DNA of 64,000 nucleotides from Rhizophagus clarus (lineage: Eukaryota > Glomeromycota > Glomeromycetes > Glomerales > Glomeraceae). Position numbers and translations under genes: made by a program. Below the pieces are notes generated by a model. That model saw only the letters and a program-made list of their open reading frames with translations. It was not told the DNA's origin and did no database searches. Shown piece after piece: positions 1-12,837 of the stretch (positions within the stretch are counted from its first letter, which is position 1; every line of letters starts with the position of its first letter). The stretch is from contig BLAL01000215.1 in the NCBI GenBank assembly GCA_015698045.1, positions 1,798,001 to 1,862,000 of the forward strand. The letters are read 5' to 3'.

Positions 1-1760
1 TTTAAAAAAAATAATAAATTTAAATTTTCGAAGATAAATACCTTCGAATTCTGCTAGAAGACCTCCAGAAAGACGCAAATCTAAAAAAAAGAATTCAAAA
101 CATTAATTAACGTTTCGTTAATAAAAATGAGCAAAAAAATTTTTTTTATCTTCGGGATGATACCAGGTCCGCCGCGAGGTGGGGTCCATCTAAAAAAATG
201 AAACTGAACGTTATTTAACGTTCATTGAAATAAAAATAAGATAAAAAAAAAGTGTTTTTTACCTTCGGTCCGCTTCAAGTTCCGGATCTAAAAAAAAAGA
301 AAAATAAAACGAAATGTTAGTTTTATTTCATTTCGTAAAATAAAATATTATTTCGAGGTTTTTTTACCTTCGAAATACTGCGGCCTGCTTCGAACTAGAG
401 TTCCGGACCTAAAAAATAAAAAAAATGAATATTAGTAACGTTTGTTTAAATAAAACAAAAAAAAAATAATAAATTTTGAAGATATTATACCTTCGAAATA
501 TCATAGTCCGCCTCTAAAGAAGTTCCGGCTCTAAAAAAAGAAAGAAAACAAATATTAGTTGACGTTCATTGAAATTAAAGTAAAAAAAATTGTTTTTTTT
601 TACTTAATGGTCCGCCTCAACATGGAGTTTTGAACCTAAAAAAAAAGGAGAAAAGCAAAACGTTACTAACGTTTCACTAAAATACAAAAAAAAAATTACT
701 TTTTTTTTTTCTTAATGGTTCACCTCGAAATGGAGTTCCGGACCTAAAAAAAAGAAGAGAAGCGAAACGTTAATTAGTTTTGTTTCAATATAAAATATAA
801 TTTTGAGGTTTTTTTTACCTTCAAAATACCCGGTCTGCCTCAAATGAAACTCTGGACCTAAAAAAAAAGAAAAAGAAATCAAACGTTAGTTAACATTCGT
901 TAATAAAAATAAAAAAAAAATTTTTTTCAAAATTACTTTCGAAATGATGTCCAAAGCCGCATGTTTGGTGTTCTGGATTACAAAAAGTAAGAATGAACGT
1001 ATGATAATGTTTGTTAAACAAAATTAAAAAATAAAATCAAACATTAATATTAACGTTCGTTAAATTAAATTAATAAAAAAAGTCCGGAGCTGTACTTCAG
1101 CTTTCGGACCTAAAAAAAGCAAAAATCAAACGTTAATATTAATGTTCATTAAATAATAAAAAGGTCCGGAGCTGTACTTTAGCTTCCAGACCTAAAAAAA
1201 ATTAGAATTGAACATGTTTAATGCTAACGTTTGTGAATTAAACTTCAATAAAAAAATTTTTTGAAGGTTTTACCATCAGAAAAAAAAAGTCTGGAGCTAT
1301 ACTTCGGCTTCTGGACCTAAAAAAAAAGCAAAAATCGAACATTAATATTAACGTTCGTTAAATTTTAAATAATAAAAAGGTCTGGAGCTGTACTTTAGCT
1401 TCCAGACCTAAAAAAAATTAGAATTGAACGTGTTTATAATGTTCGTTAAATAAATTAATATACTTGAAGGCTTTAACCTTCGAAATGGAAAGTCCAGAGC
1501 CGTTCTTCAGTGTCAAGGACCTCTAACCTTTGAAATGGAGAGTCCAGAGCCGTTCTTCAGCGTCAAGGACCTCTACCCTTCGAAATGGAGAGTCCAGGAC
1601 TGTTCTTCAGCTTCCAGGACCTCTAACCTTCGAAATAGAGTCTGGAAAGGGCTTTGGGCTCATCCAAAACTTAGAAAAGAAACTACAAAAAAAAAAATTT
1701 TTAAAATAGCTCTGCAAGATAGATCTTGCCATTTTTGTCCGTAAAACTTCAAAATTCAAA
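1..1760 (-). repeat. Micro-exon-like tandem array, left arm of a large inverted repeat
   Basis: Degenerate tandem units of about 110-130 bp. Read on the minus strand each unit is a T-rich tract ending in TTTTTTTAG, a 30-42 nt block starting GTCCGGAACTC or similar, a donor-like AAG/GTAAAA, and an AT-rich spacer holding an AACGTTA..TAACGTT palindrome. The segment recurs as its reverse complement at about 18,650-20,720; positions 1-200 pair closely with 20,520-20,720. The array begins at the window edge, so it probably extends leftwards. Confidence 0.8.
1477..1676 (-). repeat. 50-bp direct repeats: exon-like units with collapsed spacers
   Basis: Four start points of the block CCTTCGAAAT(A/G)GA lie at 1477, 1527, 1577 and 1627. 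On the minus strand each is an exon-like block of about 42 nt separated from the next by only about 8 nt (GGTTAGAG type), instead of the usual 70 nt spacer. The rest of the array keeps full spacers. Confidence 0.7.
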
Positions 1761-1764
1761 AACA

Positions 1765-2420
1765 AATTTTTTAACTTTCTAATTTCTCGTTCATCCTGCA
1801 CTTTAAAACCATAAGTAAAAAATTTTTGTTTGAATCTGGAACTTGTACCTTTGGCATTCTGCCGAATATTGGAAACTTGTCTTAAAGACTTCGAACCTTA
1901 TAAAGAAACAGTATTTTTTAATTTTTTTTTTTTTTTAAAAAAAAATTATTCTTGAAGTCCGAGTATCTGACAAGCTTCGAAGCTTAAAAAAGAATCCACT
2001 AAAAAATTTATTTTTTTTTTCTTTGGTATCTTTAAACAAATTACTTTTTTTAAGGCGTTAAAAAATTATTTCTTTAAAAGTATTATAAAATTATTTCTTT
2101 AAAGTGATAGAAAAAAATTGTTTCTTTAAAAAAGTTTAAAAATTAGCGATGTAAAGTTTATCAAAATAAATATGCAAAGTTTATCAAATTAAAGAGGAAA
2201 ATTGTAAAAATCTTCAAAGATTTTTGTACGAAGTGTTTTTAAAAATCTGCAATTTTGGAGATTATCACAAATTTTTCATAAAAAAATCTTTGAAAAAAAA
2301 TAAAAAATAATTTCTGCAGTATCACGCAGATTCTTAACAAAATTGCATTAAAAAAATGCGGCAATCTGCTAAAATCACAGATCACCGCAGATCTGAACTG
2401 AAATAACTTTCCCGATGAAA
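1765..2420. repeat. Non-array part of the left inverted-repeat arm
   Basis: AT-rich sequence with CTGCAGTATCACGCAGATTC-type motifs. From about 2190 to 2420 it matches the reverse complement of about 18,077-18,310 closely, for example AAAGTTTATCAAATTAAAGA. Similarity is weaker between 1800 and 2160. No gene is visible. Confidence 0.7.
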
Positions 2421-2597
2421 GCTGTAGAAAAAATATAATAAAATCTATGCAGATTTTTTAAAAAAAACATAGTTCTGCAAAGAATTTCAAAAAAAAATTC
2501 TGTGATTTTAAATATAAATTTTTACTAATTATCAACAATCATTACAAAAAATTATATAATGTGTAATTTATTTTATAGATTATAACTAGTTTTAACT

Positions 2598-4131
2598 GGA
2601 GGTGATATAATTCAGATGATATCACCTGATTGATTTTTTATAATTTATTATTTTAATATAGGTGATTTGACCTGATTAATTTTTGCAGGTTTTTTTTTTA
2701 TTTTTTTTCTAGTTTTGCATCAAACAGTTTTTTATTTTTATTATCTTTTGTTTTTTATTTTTTTTTTTACCCTACTTTATTTTTTTTTCACTTCTTCATT
2801 TTTTTTTATTCCTTTTCACTTCCTTTCATTTTTTTTCATTTCTTTCACTTTTTCCATTTTTTTCGTCCCTTTTTACCCCTTTTACTTGGTCAAAAGTATG
2901 CAGATATATTCTTTTTTTTCTTCTTTCATTTTCATTTTTCTTTTCTTTTTTTTTTAGGTTTTTAAAGCTCTTTCAGTTTCACGCCAAAGGTATGTTATTT
3001 TTCATTCTTTATTGTTTTCATTTTTCTTTTTAAATCTTATTTCTCTTTTCTTTTTAGGTTTTAATTTCTTTTAAATTATGTTGCTTTCTTTTTTTTCTCT
3101 TTTTTTTTTTTTGTTTTCTATTTATTTCTTGTTTTTAATTCTTTTCTTTTTTTTTAAATTTTAGTTTTGCGAACAAGGTATCACGTTTTTTCTTCTCTAA
3201 TCTTTTTTTTCAAATTTATTTTCATATTTTAATTTACTAACTCTATTTTTTCTTCTTTTTATGGTTTGTCTTTTTGTTAATTTATTTCTCTTTTCTTTTC
3301 ATTTTCACTTTCTTTCTTTTTTCGTTTTTATTTTCATTCCTTTTTCCTTTCATTCTTATGATCATTTCGTTCTCATTAACATTTTATCCTTATTATCATT
3401 TCATTCTTATGATCATTTCATCCTCATCATTGTTTCACCTCATCATTGTTTTACTTCATCATTGTTTCACCCTTATTATTATATTATTATTTTATTCTTA
3501 TCATCTTTTTGTTTGTCTTCTTTCTCCCTTCTTATTATTTTTTATTTTCATTTCTGTCCCTTTCACTTTGTCCTATTTTTTTTTGTTTTTATTTTTATAC
3601 TTTTTTATTTTTGCGTTCTTTTCCTTGTCTTTTCACTATTTTTTCTTTTTTTGCTATATTTTTCGTCTCTATCATTTTCTTTGTCTCCAATTATACTTTA
3701 CATTACCATTTTATCTTCTATTGTTTTTTTGTTTTTAATGATTCTTTTTTATTATTTCCATTTTTTCTCTTTTTTTATCATTATTGTTAGACTTCTTTTT
3801 TTTATATCATTATTATCATTACTAGTTACATTAAAGATAAATAATTGTACTTTGATAAACAGTATTTAAATAAATAAAGTTATAGTTTAATATAATAAAT
3901 TTTGTTATTTTTGTAATATGTAATATCAGGTTAATTATTTAACAGAAATATCAAATAAAAATTAAATTTTTTGCATAAGTGCACAATATTGAAATTTACA
4001 ATAAATTTTAACCAATCAAATTTCATAAATTAATTATAAGTGAAATCACTGGGTAAAATTTTTTATACGTGTGAAATTACCTGATTTTGGTAAATTATTT
4101 ATAGGTAAAATCACTTGGGTGATTTCACCTG
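2598..4131. mobile_element. Possible insertion with GGTGATTT-type ends around a pyrimidine tract
   Basis: The stretch interrupts the arm/array sequence. It begins AGGTGATAT and ends TTTCACCT, and repeated GGTGATTT/AAATCACC motifs lie near both ends (2600-2680 and 4040-4131), giving loose terminal inverted repeats. I found no clear target-site duplication, so element status is tentative. Confidence 0.35.
2690..3830 (+). repeat. Polypyrimidine tract of about 1.1 kb
   Basis: The + strand is almost entirely T with some C, broken by rare purines. Long reading frames here encode only phenylalanine, leucine and serine and are low-complexity artefacts. TTTTTTAGG followed after 20-30 nt by AAGGTAT occurs at about 2955-2995 and 3160-3182, like the exon-like units elsewhere. 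Confidence 0.8.
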
Positions 4132-4139
4132 GGAAGCAA

Positions 4140-5174
4140 ATTAGCAAGATTCAAAAAAGAAATACGAAATAAAATATTAGTAATGTTTTGTAAAATAAAA
4201 TATAAAATAAAATTATTTTGAAGTTTTTTTTTACTTTCAAAATAACTCAGTCCACTTCTTCCAGACCTAAAAAAATAAATACTAATTTAATATTTGTTGA
4301 AATAAAAATAAATAAAGTTTTTTTACCTTCAGTCTGTTTTAAATTCTAGATTTAAAAAAAAATGTAAAATAAAATGAAACATTAATTGGTTTTATTTTAT
4401 AAAATATAAAAAAATAAAATTTTAAAGATATTATTATACCCAGTCTGCCTCTAAATTTCAGACCTAAAAAAATAAAAAAAAATGAATATTAATAACATTT
4501 ATTTAAATAAAACATAAAAAAAAGAATAAAATTTCAAAGATATTATACTTTCAAAATACCAGTTCATCTCTAAAAAGCTCTGGACTTAAAAAATAAAAAA
4601 AAATAAACATTAGTAATATTCATTTTAAATAAAACATAAAAAAAAATAAAAATTTGAAGATATTATACCTTTAAAATACTGGTCCACCTTTAAAAAGTTT
4701 TAGATCTAAAAAATAAAAAAAAACAAATATTAGTAATGTTTGTTTTAAATAAAATATAAAAAAAAAATAAATTTTGAAGATATTATACTTTTGAAATACT
4801 GATCTGCCTCTAAAGAGTTCTGAACCTAAAAAATATAAAAAAAAATAAACATTAGTAATGTTTATTTAAATAAAACAAAAAAAAAATTTTTAAAGATATT
4901 TTATCTTTGAAATATTATAGTTCACCTCTAAAGAAATTCCAGATCTAAAAAAAAAGAAAACAAATCTTAGTTAACATTTGCTAAGTAAAAATAAAATAAC
5001 CAAATATTTTTTTTTCAAAGTTATTTTTGAAATGAAGTTTAAGGTTGCATGTTCAGTGTTCTGGACTACAAAAGTAAGAATAAATATTAGATAATATTTG
5101 TTAAATAAAATTAAAATAAAAATCAAATATTAATATTAATGTCTATTAAATTAGATTGATAAAAAAAAATCTGG
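4140..5174 (-). repeat. Decayed copy of the micro-exon-like array
   Basis: The unit structure and orientation match 1-1760 (AAATACC..GTCCAC/TCTGCCTC..GACCTAAAAAAA), but nearly all CpG sites of the better copies read TpG or CpA. The tract continues beyond later insertions at 6591-6630, 14,520-14,574, 15,643-15,726 and 17,891-18,040, which shows it was one array before the transposons landed. Confidence 0.7.
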
Positions 5175-5182
5175 AGCTGTAC

Positions 5183-6582
5183 AGGATCCCAAATAATACT
5201 AATATAACTTATATACGGATTTGTGTAGAGTTTATATGAAATTACTTTTTAAACTTACAAATTAAGTTTGTGTAGATCAGTCAATTTGGAAGTAACTTAC
5301 ATATTATGTTTGCATAGAGTTTATAATAGATATATGTGGATTTATTTTTAAAAAATACTAATTTCAGTAAATTATAAATTACTCAGTATTTACCAAAATT
5401 TATTTTATTTTATTTATTTTTTCACTTTTTTTTAGTATTTTATACCAAATTTATTTATTTTTATTATTTTTTTTTGGTTTTTAATACCCTAGTAATTCCA
5501 AAAGTCCAATCATATTTTTCATCCAGTAACATTACAAAAAATAAAAAAAAATAATTAATTAGTTAAAGAAAATACCGAAAAACACTTCCCTCACTCCCCT
5601 TACCTTAATTCCAAAAGTCTAGTCATGTTTTTCATCTGATAACACTACAAAAAATAAAAAAAAAACAATAACTTAATTAGTTAAAAAAAAGAACAACAAA
5701 AGACACCTCACCCACCCTCTTTTACCTTAATTCCAAAAGTTCAGTCATGCTTTTCATCTGGCAACACTACAAAAAATAAAAAAAAAATAAATAATTAATT
5801 AGTTAAAAAAAATTACTGAAAAACACTTCCCCCACCCTCTCTTATCTTAATTCCAAAAGTCCGGTCATACTTTTTGTATGATAACACTACAAAAAAATAA
5901 AAAAAAGTTAATACTTAATTAATTAAAAAAAATAACGAAACACCTCTTCCAACCCTCCCTTACCTTAATTTCAAAAATCTGGTTGTGCTTTTCGTCTGGT
6001 AACACTACAAAAAATATTAAAAAAAATACTGAAAACACTTCCCCCACCCTCCCTTACCTTAATTCCAAAAGTCCAGTTGTGCTTTTCATTTGGAAACACT
6101 ACAAAAAGTAAATAAAAAGTTAATACTTAATTAATTAAAAAAAAATAATGAAACACCTCTCCCAACTCCTCCTTGACCTTAATTCCAAAAGTCTGGTTAT
6201 ACCTTTCATTCAGCAACATTACAAAAAATAAAAATAAAAAATAATTAATTAATTAGTTAAAAAAATACTGAAAACCACTTTCCACCCTCTCTTACCTTAA
6301 TTTCAAAAGTCTGGTCATACTTTTCGTCTGGCAATACTACAAAAATAAACTAATAAATAATTAAAAAAAAGATCAAATATTCAGATTATCTGATTAGATT
6401 GACAAGTCACATGACACTGCCTTTATACTGAATAATTTATTATAACATTAACAAATTTTTTAAAATTTTTTTTAACTAAGATATAAGTTTGTATAGTATT
6501 ACTATGAAAAAAAAGTTGCGTAGAGTTAATAGTAAATGCATGCAGATCATTTGTGAGTTATATTAGTATTGTTCAGGATCCT
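5183..6582. mobile_element. 1.4 kb element with AGGATCC ends and 8-bp target duplication
   Basis: The terminal inverted repeats start AGGATCC and share AATACTAATATAACT on both ends. The 8-bp duplication AGCTGTAC sits at 5175-5182 and 6583-6590, inside the array sequence GAGCTGTACTTTAGCTT. An 8-bp duplication suggests the hAT superfamily. No transposase is present, so it is non-autonomous. Confidence 0.8.
5480..6365 (-). repeat. Micro-exon-like array 2 (about 115-bp units, 8 copies)
   Basis: On the minus strand each unit reads TTTTTTGTAG, then a block of about 42 nt starting TGTTACCAGATGAAAA and ending TTTTGGAATTAAG, then GTAAGG. A related array lies at 24,100-24,660. Confidence 0.75.
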
Positions 6583-7199
6583 AGCTGTACTTTAGCTTTC
6601 AGAACTAAAAAAAGTAAAATTGAACATTAAGGAGTATACTAGAAATTAGCTGATTTCCTTCAATTAATAGCCCTTACCTTCTCACCCTCACCTGATCATA
6701 TTTTGGTTTATTAAAAAAATATATAATAATATATATAATTATATTTATATAATTAACTCGTGATCTATACTAGTCAAAAAAGAACAATTTGACCTAAATT
6801 TGATCAAGTCAAATATAGGTCAAATGATGATCTAACCTATGTCAAATTGAGGCTGATTTTTTTGGCACATTTAGGGTGCCAATCATCTCAAATTCGAAAA
6901 GAAAATTCAACCGTCATTTTATCTATATTAGGACATTATTACATATTTATTTGATCCTAAAAAAAACTATATTCAACTACTATATATAATCTGAATATAA
7001 TTGATAAATAGGTTGAATTAAAGGTTTTTCAAGATCAAATAATAGTAGTTTTATTAATATTTTATTTATAGCTACATATTATAATATTATATAAAATTCT
7101 ATCTAACATTTATCTATCTATATATTATCACTTGTTATTATTCACATTAATCTATCCACCATTATATCCACAACCATCATCTACACAATCAAGTATCCT

Positions 7200-9100
7200 A
7201 AAAAATCCTAAATTCACATCATATAAAAGTTAAAGGGCAACCTAAAAAAAAAAATAAAAAACGAATTCATTAATTAACGATTCGTAAAAATAAAAAATTA
7301 TAACCAATAAAAAACACACTATAAATCCGCATATTTAAAGATCTTAAAGAATAATTGTTCTCTTAAAAAAAAGATAAATAACAAAGTATTATTAAATGTT
7401 TCGCTGAAAGAAAAAAATAAAAACTAAAAAAAAAATAATTGATTGTCCACTAAATTTTACACGTTTAGATCCATCTAAAAAAGATATACTGGCAGATTTC
7501 ATGTATCCAAATTTGTCTAAAAAAAGGAATAAACACTGTTAAATGGAATAAATTCAATCAATAATCCTTATCATAAATATTCAATAAACCCATCTAATAA
7601 AAGAAAAATCAAAATGTTAATATAAAACATTTTGTAAAAAAATAATTTAAGAAAATCCTTAACTCACCGAAATCCCATCCCATGCATCCAAAGAGCCAAA
7701 AAATCATTTAAAAAAATGTTATTACTTGCCAAAATTCCATGTTACAGTAATCTGAAAGAATGTCTAAAAAAAAAGAAAATATCAAATCTGTTAGATACAG
7801 TTTCAATAAAATGAATAATTAAAGACAAACAAAACACATCATCGAATTTACATATCCAAAGACTTGGAGTTTCGTAAAAATCATTCTTGTTGAATTTCAC
7901 GTCTAAAGAGCCGAAGAACAAATTGTCTAAAAAAAAAAAAAAAATAAATTAGTAATTATTTTTTAAAAGGAGAAAGAAATCTTAAAAAAAACATACTTGC
8001 TGAATTCTTGCATTAAAAAAATACACCAACAAATTCATACATCCAAAGATTGGAGGTTTGTCAAAGATCATTCTTGTCAAATTTCATGTCCAGAGAACTG
8101 AGGAACAAACTAACTAAAAAAAAGAAAAAATAAATTAGTAATTATTTTTAAAAGGCGAAAGAAATCTTAAAAAAAAATACTCACTGAATTCTTATGTCAA
8201 AAAAACTGAACTCGCCTAAAAAAAATAGAGAATCAAAATGTTAGTAATTGTTTCATTAATTCATTAAATAAATAAACTGAATATTTCATCTTACCAAAAT
8301 TATATCAAAGATGTTGAAAATTAGTCATCTATAATTAAAATAATCAAAATATTAATACATGATTCATTAAAAAAATAAATTTAATTAAAAATAAAAAAAA
8401 ATATTAAAACTCACTAAAAGTCAAGTTGTTAAAACTGTCTCGTTATTACTAAATTCCATACGAGTATCAATTATTTAAAAAGAGTAAAACAAGTTGTTAA
8501 TAAACATCGTAAAAACTACAAAATAAAATGAAAAAATTAAAATACTCACCAAAATCCTACACAAAAAACTAGCCATCTAAAAAAGAGTAAAAACGAGTCA
8601 TTAGTAAATATCATAAAACATCAAAATAAAATGAAAAGATACTTTTGAGATCTTATCGAAAAGCTAACCGTCTAAAAAAAATGAAAAAAAAAATGAAAAT
8701 ATACTCCCAAGATCTTACCGAAGAGCTAATTGTCTAAAAAAAATGAAAAAAAATGAAATTATTAACTGTCCTTTAGAAATCATAAAATAAAAAAATTAAA
8801 CTTTACAACTCTTACTGAAACATCACGTTCAAAGAGCCGCAAAAAGAAATGGCCCCTAACGTTTAGATAATACAAAGAACTGGTTGCCTGCAAAAAAAAA
8901 TGAACTATTAATAAAGTTTGTTTAAAGTTAAAAGAAAAAACAATTTCACTTACCGAGATCCAAGAAAGAAATCTAAGAGAATACTAAATAAAAAGAAGTA
9001 ACTGAACTTTTAGAAGCCGTTTGTTAAATTAAAAGTAATTAAAGAAAAAAAATTTTTTACCGTAAAATTTCATGTCTAAAGGAGACAAAATATCCACTTA
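7200..9100 (-). repeat. Micro-exon-like array 3 with near-consensus splice donors
   Basis: On the minus strand, acceptor-like tracts (TTTTTTTTTGCAG, CTCTTTTTTAG, TTCTCTTAG) are followed by blocks of about 15-72 nt and then donors such as CG/GTAAGTG, CG/GTGAGT, CG/GTAAGA, CA/GTAAGA and TG/GCAAGTA. The block ends are related to each other (GGATCTCG, GGGATTTCG, GCTCTTCG). No continuous protein could be assembled by eye. Confidence 0.6.
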
Positions 9101-9117
9101 AAATGAGCCATTTCATT

Positions 9118-9312
9118 GAGGATTTTTTAAAGAAAGTGTGAAAGAAATGGAAAAAGAGAAATTAAGAAAGGGAATAAAAGGGGAAATTAAAGATAAAGGA
9201 AAATATGAAGAGAAGAAAAAGAAAGAAGAATGAAAGATAAAAAATAGGGAAAGGACAAAAGGAGATAAAAAATGAAAGGAAATGGTGAAGGAAAAAGGAA
9301 AGAAGTTTTAGA
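9118..9312 (+). repeat. Polypurine tract (about 195 bp)
   Basis: The + strand is nearly all A and G (GAAAGAAATGGAAAAAGAG type), with few pyrimidines. It lies just left of the hAT insertion. Confidence 0.75.
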
Positions 9313-9377
9313 AACTTTATTAAATTTAGTCTTTTTTTTAAGCTTTAATTAGTTACATGATATGTGATTAAGGTTGC

Positions 9378-9540
9378 TTGCCGAAACTGCCGAAACTGGC
9401 GAAACTAGGTTTCGGCAAGCAGCCAAAAATGCCGAAATGCCGAAACTGCTGAAACTGCCGAAATGCCGAAACAGTTTCGGCATTTTGGCATAGTTTCGGC
9501 ATAATATATATTAATACTTTAATATAGTTTCGGCATAGTT
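9378..9540. repeat. hAT left subterminal repeats (GCCGAAA motif)
   Basis: Multiple direct and inverted GCCGAAA(C/T) motifs occur here, including a palindrome around CCGAAACAGTTTCGG. In hAT elements such subterminal motifs usually bind transposase. That role is inferred. Confidence 0.75.
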
Positions 9541-9867
9541 TCATTTTTCTAATAATGTAATTAGTGTAACAAAATAAAATTCAGCCACCACATGACACAC
9601 AACCAATCATATCTGACGGTCATTCAGGAAATGATCTGACATCATTAATATCAAAGATAATCAGTTACTTTTCGTCCTTTAACTCCTTTAACTCCTTTTT
9701 TTATTTATCATTTTACTGTTATAATCCCCAACTGTTACTATACCTTGAAATTTGAACCAAATCATATGATTATCTGTTATGGATTTTTTAAATTACTTCG
9801 TGTTTGCCTTGCATTACTTTTTTACTTAAACACGTACAAAATAAAAAAACTTTATACACATTTCAAT

Positions 9868-12159
9868 ATGACCAGCACTTTAGACTTAGAAAAAAATAAA
9901 AATAAAGGTGGTAGGCCTCCCAGCTCTACCTGGGAGGATACTATTAGAGGAAATCCCGTTGGTTCAGGAAAATATCATGCCACTTGTAAATATTGTAATT
10001 TTTCATGGTTACGAGGTGATATATCAAAACTTGAAGAGCACTTTGCGAACCACTGCTCGGAAGCTCCAGGACCCATTGTTAGAAAATATTTGAATAAAAT
10101 ATTAGAGCGTGAAGATAAAGTTAATAAAAAAAGAAAAATTGTTGGGAGTAATCAGTTAAATATTACAGACTACCATGATTCCACAAAAATTCCTGATGGT
10201 AGAGTAACTAGGATTAATCGTGCCTTGGCTAAATTTTTCGTTGCATGTGGTATTTCATTCCGGATAGTCGAGCACCCTTTTTTTATTAACTTTGTAAAGG
10301 AGCTTAATTCTTCGTATGAGCTGCCAACCAGAGAATTTTTGTCAGATCAGTTACTTGAGCGGGAATTATCAATGGTGAACTCAACTGTCACATCCGTCAT
10401 TGAAAATGGAGCTAATTTGACTTTAGGTTTTTAATACTTTTTTTATACTTTTTTAAAACAATATTCTTAATGTGTTTTTAAGTAATAATATTAATATTAA
10501 TATAATTTAGCGTTCGATGGTTGAACGTCCCCCACTTATCGTTCTATATGGAATTTTGTTATTATGACTCCGTCGAGAGAAGAGTATTTGTATAAACTTC
10601 AAGATTTGTCAGAACATTCGCATACAGGTAATTACGTAGCCGAAGTGATTGGAGAAATAATTGAAAGGATCGGCCCGAATAAAATATTGGCTATTGTGTC
10701 CGATAATGCCTCAAACGTTCGGAATGCACGCAAAATTATTGAAGAGAAATACCCTAACATCGAAAACATATGATGTATAGCACATGCGGTCAATCTTATC
10801 GCGTGTGATATACTTAAAGAAAGTTTTGGAGATCGTTTATTACGAAAAGTTAATACATTAGCTTCATTTTTTAAAAATTCCCATCAAGCTGGAGCCAAAC
10901 TCACACAACTCATCAAAGAGAATAGTATTCATGGAGGAGGCATTAAGTTATATTGTAAGACGCGATGGACAACGGCTAGCGAATCAGTAGATTCGGTAAT
11001 TAGGTTGGAACCAGTACTAGAACAAATTATTACTAATGAAAGTAATTTGTTGAACGATAAGGTCAAACGTGTTATTCAAACACGGAATTTTTTTTCCGAT
11101 TTACGAATTCTTTCATTCGTTTTAAATCTATTGAGAAAAGCCGTCTTGGCTTTAGAATCAAGATCAGCGACGCTTGGAGATTGTTTTTTAAGTTTGATAA
11201 GACTATCAGCAGTTTTGAAACAATTACCCAAATCATTTAATCAAAACTTCCGTAACCATTGTTTCAACGTGATGAACGAAAGATTCAAAGAGTTCGATGA
11301 TGACAAATATATAACCTGCTTTTTCCTAGATCCCCGATTTAGGAGTAAGCCTTTCACAGCCAAAGCTTATTCAATGATCGTGAGGTGCGCTACTACAATT
11401 GGTAAAAGGTTAGGATTTGATCTTAAAGAATCCAGGGCTCTATGCGAGCAAATTAAGGACTACCGTGATAATAAACCACCCTTTGATCTTGATGAATCTT
11501 GTTCTCTAGACGATCCTCTAAATTGGTGGAATTTGATCGATACTGACCCTCGACCGAACAGCCTCCCAAGAGTCGCTCGCCATCTATTAGCGATTTGTCC
11601 AAATTCCGCAAGTTGCGAACGAGGATTCTCAACACTTGGCTGGCTATTTAATGATCGGCGTTTAAATTTGAATATAAGTCGACTAGAATCCATGGCTAAA
11701 ATGATCATGCATTGGAAGTCCAATGCTAAGAAAGAGCTTGGTTTTTATGGTATAGAAAAAAATGATACTCGTATTAGCGAAACTGAAATGAACATTCGAA
11801 TTGCAGAGGCTCTGGCAGAAACTAATGATGATGATGATGAATGTGATGTTTTATCAAATGAAAGTTTACCTAATCAAATTACAGTTCCTTCAGATAATTG
11901 TGTTGTCCTAATAGAACATGTATGGATCGATAAATTTGTTGATTTGTCACACAAATTAATAATTGAAGAAATTGGAGAGATCCCGGACGACATTTTAGAT
12001 GAATCTGAAGAAGAATACGAAAAAATTAATACAGATGATGGCAATGATGATGAGCAAGAAAGCGAATAAGAAAGTGATGGGGAAGGAAATTTTGATTATA
12101 ATGTAGAGGATTTATTGAATGAATTCATCGATGTAGATGATGTAGATGAAGAAGAATAA
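9868..12159 (+). pseudogene. hAT transposase (BED zinc finger plus C-terminal dimerisation domain), three premature stops
   Basis: Exon 1 (9868-10,426) encodes a BED-type zinc finger (CKYC, then H and HC about 20 residues later) after a GGRPPSSTWED segment. An 84-bp GT-AG intron (10,427-10,510) joins in phase to exon 2, which reads LAFDG then TGA where hAT proteins have W. A second TGA follows PNIENI at 10,771, and a TAA at 12,067 precedes an acidic tail that continues in frame to 12,159. The C-terminal hAT dimerisation motif is well preserved (LARHLLAICPNSASCERGFS at about 11,570-11,635). The three stops are explainable as TGG or CGA to TGA and CAA to TAA. The frame could continue upstream to 9745, but ATG 9868 begins the conserved part. 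It lies inside hAT ends and so belongs to the element. Confidence 0.88.
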
Positions 12160-12837
12160 TTTTTTCTTTATTTTTAGGAAATCATTATAACAATAATTCT
12201 TTTATTAATAAAGTAAATTTGTAAATAAGTTTATAATTATATTGATTTATTTAAGAGTTTAAATTAAAAAATTTTTGTGTGACGAAATTTAAACAACACC
12301 GTCGTGATGCAAACGAACTCTTTCGATCTTGTTCAATTTGTGTTCGATTTGTGTTCGATTTGTGCTGATAATTCTGGTAAAATTTCGCTCGTTTTAGCCA
12401 AATTTTGTTAAATTTGTGTTGATTCGTGTTCAATGTGTGCTCTAAAGAAAGAGAAAGAAGTTAACAATTAAATTTTATCACACAGGGATGATGATTAGTA
12501 ATTTTATATCGGTATTTGTTTAACGATGCAAGATGACTTTTTTATACAAATCACATTGTATGTATTATGCACTGATTTTTTTATTTTTTTTTAAGGGATG
12601 TACAAAATATTCCGATTTTTTTTAAAAAAAAATGATTTTTTTTTAAGAACAAAGAGAATAAACAAAGATTTATTATTTTAAGGATGATATTTAAATTTAA
12701 TGATGCAAACTAATAAATCAGTATTTTGAAGAAAGGGAACAAAAAGGAATTGTCCAAATTTTATTTATAAAAGGATATTTTACGATTTACTCATCTCATT
12801 CTTTTTGCGTTTTTCCTCACATCTTAATTTTGTAAAT

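Noticed and set aside
2715..3869. Several long reading frames in the T-rich tract
   Set aside because: They translate to F/L/S/Y homopolymer-like strings in all frames, the result of a T-rich strand, not coding.
5480..6365. Regular repeats that could suggest a CRISPR array
   Set aside because: Whole units, not short repeats with unique spacers, are repeated; the context is a eukaryotic genome; no cas genes.
10522..10773. In-frame TGA codons as possible stop-codon reassignment
   Set aside because: Host genes here use TGG for W and end in TAA or TAG, and the TE genes also carry TAA/TAG stops. Decay explains them better.
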